This document shows, piece after piece, positions 62,346-64,000 of a stretch of 64,000 nucleotides of DNA. Origin of the DNA: Allostellaceae bacterium (GTDB lineage: Bacteria; Pseudomonadota; Alphaproteobacteria; ATCC43930; CGMCC-115725); NCBI GenBank assembly GCA_025451725.1, contig JANWJX010000042.1, positions 1-64,000 of the forward strand. Direction: 5' to 3'. The notes beneath the pieces were generated by a model. That model saw only the letters and a program-made list of their open reading frames with translations, did no database searches and was not told the origin of the DNA. The position numbers and the translations under genes are program-made. How positions within the stretch are numbered: the first letter of the stretch is position 1; the number at the start of each line of letters is the position of its first letter.

Positions 62346-63671
62346 ATGGACCAAGCCATAACCACCACCAACGGTCCCTTGATCGCCGCCGAGAAGATCA
62401 GCAAGACCTACCAGGCGCCCGACCATGCCGGGCGGCTGGTGCTCGACCGCATCGATTTCGGCCTCAAGGAAGGCGAGATTGTCGCCATTCTGGGCAAATC
62501 GGGCTCAGGCAAATCGACCTTTCTGCGCGTGCTGGCGGGCCTGACCCCGGCCAGCGAGGGCCGCGTCGTCTATCGCGGCCACGAGGTGCACGAGCCCGTG
62601 ACCGGGATCGCGATGGTGTTTCAAACCTTCGCGCTGTTTCCCTGGCTTACCGTGCTGGGCAATGTCGAACTCGGCCTCGAAGCGATGGGCGTGCCGCGCG
62701 CCGAGCGTCGCGAGCGCGCGCTCAAGGCCATCGACGTGATCGGCCTCGACGGATTCGAATCCGCCTATCCCAAGGAATTGTCGGGCGGCATGCGGCAGCG
62801 CGTCGGTTTCGCCCGCGCCCTGGTGGTCAATCCCGACATCCTCTTGCTGGACGAGCCGTTCTCGGCGCTCGACGTGCTGACGGCGGAGACCCTGCGCGGC
62901 GATTTGCAGGATCTGTGGGTCGAGCGCCGCATGCCCACCAAGGGCATCATCCTGGTCTCGCACAATATCGAGGAAGCGGTCGAGATTGCCGACCGCATCA
63001 TCGTGTTCGGCTCCGACCCGGGCTGCATTCGCGCCGATATTCCCGACACGCTGCCGCGGCCGCGCGACTGGGCGTCGGCCGGCTTTCGCCAGATCGTCGA
63101 CCAGGTTTACGGGCTGCTGACCACGACGCCGCAAGGCGCGGTCGGCCGTCGCGCGCGCGGCGAACCGGGCGCGACCGATGTCGGCATCGGCTATCGCCTG
63201 CCGAGCGCCTCGATCCAGCAGTTGATCGGCCTGATCGAGGCGCTGTGCCTGCCGCCCTATTCGGGGCGCGCCGACCTGCCGCATCTCGCCGAGAGCACGC
63301 AGATCAGCGACGAGGACATGTTCGTGCTGGTCGAGGCGATGCAGCTCTTGGGTTTCGGCAACGCGGCGGGCGGCGACATCGAGGCGACGGCGGCGGGCCG
63401 TGCCTTCGCCGATGCCGACATTCTCCACCGCAAGCAGATTTTCGCCGAGCACATCCTCAAGAACGTGCCGCTGATCGCGCATATCCGCAAAGTGCTCGAC
63501 GAACGCGGCGGCCACGCCGCGCCGGAAAGCCGCTTCCTCGCCGAGCTCGAGGATCATTTGTCGGAAGAAGAAGCGCAGCGCGTCCTCGAAACCGTGATCA
63601 ACTGGGGCCGTTACGCCGAGTTGTTCGCTTATGACTACGACCGCGGCACGTTGAGCCTCGAGAATCCTTGA
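62346..63671 (+). CDS. ABC transporter ATP-binding protein with AAA-associated C-terminal domain
   Basis: A 441-residue ATPase. The N-terminal half is the nucleotide-binding domain: Walker A GKSGSGKST at 50-58, Q-loop FQTFALFPWLT, signature LSGGMRQRVGFARAL, Walker B ILLLDEPFSALD and His in VSHNIEEAV. The C-terminal 170 residues (QQLIGLIEALCLPPYSG, FLAELEDHLSEEEAQRVLETVINWGRYAELFAYD) form the extra domain known in nitrate/sulfonate-type ATPases. It starts one base past the permease stop. Confidence 0.92.
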   Translation: MDQAITTTNGPLIAAEKISKTYQAPDHAGRLVLDRIDFGLKEGEIVAILGKSGSGKSTFLRVLAGLTPASEGRVVYRGHEVHEPVTGIAMVFQTFALFPWLTVLGNVELGLEAMGVPRAERRERALKAIDVIGLDGFESAYPKELSGGMRQRVGFARALVVNPDILLLDEPFSALDVLTAETLRGDLQDLWVERRMPTKGIILVSHNIEEAVEIADRIIVFGSDPGCIRADIPDTLPRPRDWASAGFRQIVDQVYGLLTTTPQGAVGRRARGEPGATDVGIGYRLPSASIQQLIGLIEALCLPPYSGRADLPHLAESTQISDEDMFVLVEAMQLLGFGNAAGGDIEATAAGRAFADADILHRKQIFAEHILKNVPLIAHIRKVLDERGGHAAPESRFLAELEDHLSEEEAQRVLETVINWGRYAELFAYDYDRGTLSLENP

Positions 63672-64000
63672 TCGCGCCCACCTCCCGCCTGTTCGTGATC
63701 ATGCTGGCCGGCATGAACGCGATGACCGCCCTCGCGGTCGATTCGTCGCTGCCCGCGATGCCGATGATGGGGCAGGAATTCGACGCCAGTCCCGAGCGCG
63801 TGCAGCTCACCCTCAGCCTCTTCATGTTCGGCTACGCGCTGGGCCAGATCATGGCGGGGCCGCTGTCGGACCGGTTCGGCCGGCGGCCGATGCTGTTGAT
63901 CGGCCTGTCGGTCTATACGCTGTCGGGCCTCGGCTGTGCCCTCGCCGGCAGCATCGACCAACTGGTTGTGCTGCGCTTCATCCAGGCGCTCGCCGCCGCG
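63668..64000 (+). CDS. Bcr/CflA-type MFS drug exporter (partial)
   Basis: The first 111 codons of a DHA1-family exporter, cut by the right edge. It shows helix 1 with ALAVDSSLPAMPMMGQEF, a Bcr/CflA-type segment, and motif A GPLSDRFGRRPMLL. TTG at 63668 overlaps the ATPase stop; ATG at 63701 is an alternative start. Its substrates are unknown. Confidence 0.85.
   Translation, partial: MIAPTSRLFVIMLAGMNAMTALAVDSSLPAMPMMGQEFDASPERVQLTLSLFMFGYALGQIMAGPLSDRFGRRPMLLIGLSVYTLSGLGCALAGSIDQLVVLRFIQALAAA

Noticed and set aside
1-64000. CRISPR arrays, prophage or integrative elements
   Set aside because: No regularly spaced repeats, integrase, transposase or phage structural genes were seen; the single tRNA gene has no attachment-site repeat nearby.

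Overview
The window is a 64-kb chromosomal segment of a GC-rich alphaproteobacterium. The organism is inferred from gene content and order. A replication and housekeeping block (recF, dnaN, dnaA, rpsT, enoyl-CoA hydratase, mutM, ubiE, ubiB, coaBC) sits at the left. A ChvI/ChvG two-component system is joined to HprK, RapZ and a regulatory PTS, and there is a DivL-type tyrosine kinase and an AddB nuclease. A Rhodospirillales-like or related lineage is plausible, but nothing here proves the order. No phage, plasmid, integrase, transposase or CRISPR array was seen; this is core chromosome with small accessory patches and several families of short palindromic intergenic repeats.

Layout. (1) 1-14.6 kb: replication initiation and repair genes on the minus strand, then the ubiquinone genes ubiE and ubiB on the plus strand, a membrane protein, a DUF2272-like lipoprotein, an Rrf2 regulator and coaBC. 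(2) 14.7-24 kb: accessory metabolism. It holds two tandem HSL-type esterases with a small basic ArfA-like ORF directly behind them, a CmcJ/NvfI-like oxygenase, a DHA2 exporter, two SDRs, a SnoaL-like protein, a CurA-like reductase and an acyltransferase. (3) 24-32.6 kb: pckA, a PNPOx-like protein and the tight chvI-chvG-hprK-rapZ-EIIA-HPr-EI run. (4) 32.7-41.2 kb: divL, a ferredoxin-NADP reductase, then tsaE-amgK-murU-addB. (5) 41.1-48.8 kb: guanine deaminase, a Tag-like protein, an ammonium channel, and pheT, pheS, rplT and rpmI on the minus strand. (6) 49-57 kb: two small secreted proteins, a MetE-like protein, an FAH-family enzyme, an ATP-grasp/flippase pair, coq7-dsbB-yqaA and a MaoC protein. 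(7) 57-64 kb: a ThDP enzyme, tRNA-Leu(CAA), recR, a CheY-like regulator with an SCP2 protein, a fused two-domain ABC permease with its ATPase, and the start of a Bcr/CflA-type exporter.

How the genes work together. HprK, HPr, EIIA and EI form a phosphorelay with no sugar permease in the window. It lies in one overlapping run with ChvGI and divergent from pckA, the gluconeogenic entry enzyme, which suggests coupling of carbon status to envelope signalling. TsaE, AmgK and MurU combine tRNA modification with peptidoglycan-sugar recycling. UbiE, UbiB and Coq7 serve ubiquinone synthesis.

The points most worth a second look are: the ArfA-like small protein (14940-15098); the DivL kinase with Tyr in place of His; addB without an adjacent addA; a terminator hairpin only 15 nt upstream of pheS with a possible competing arm; a Tag-like protein and an ATP-grasp protein that both lack usual active-site residues; and dispersed repeat families at convergent gene junctions.
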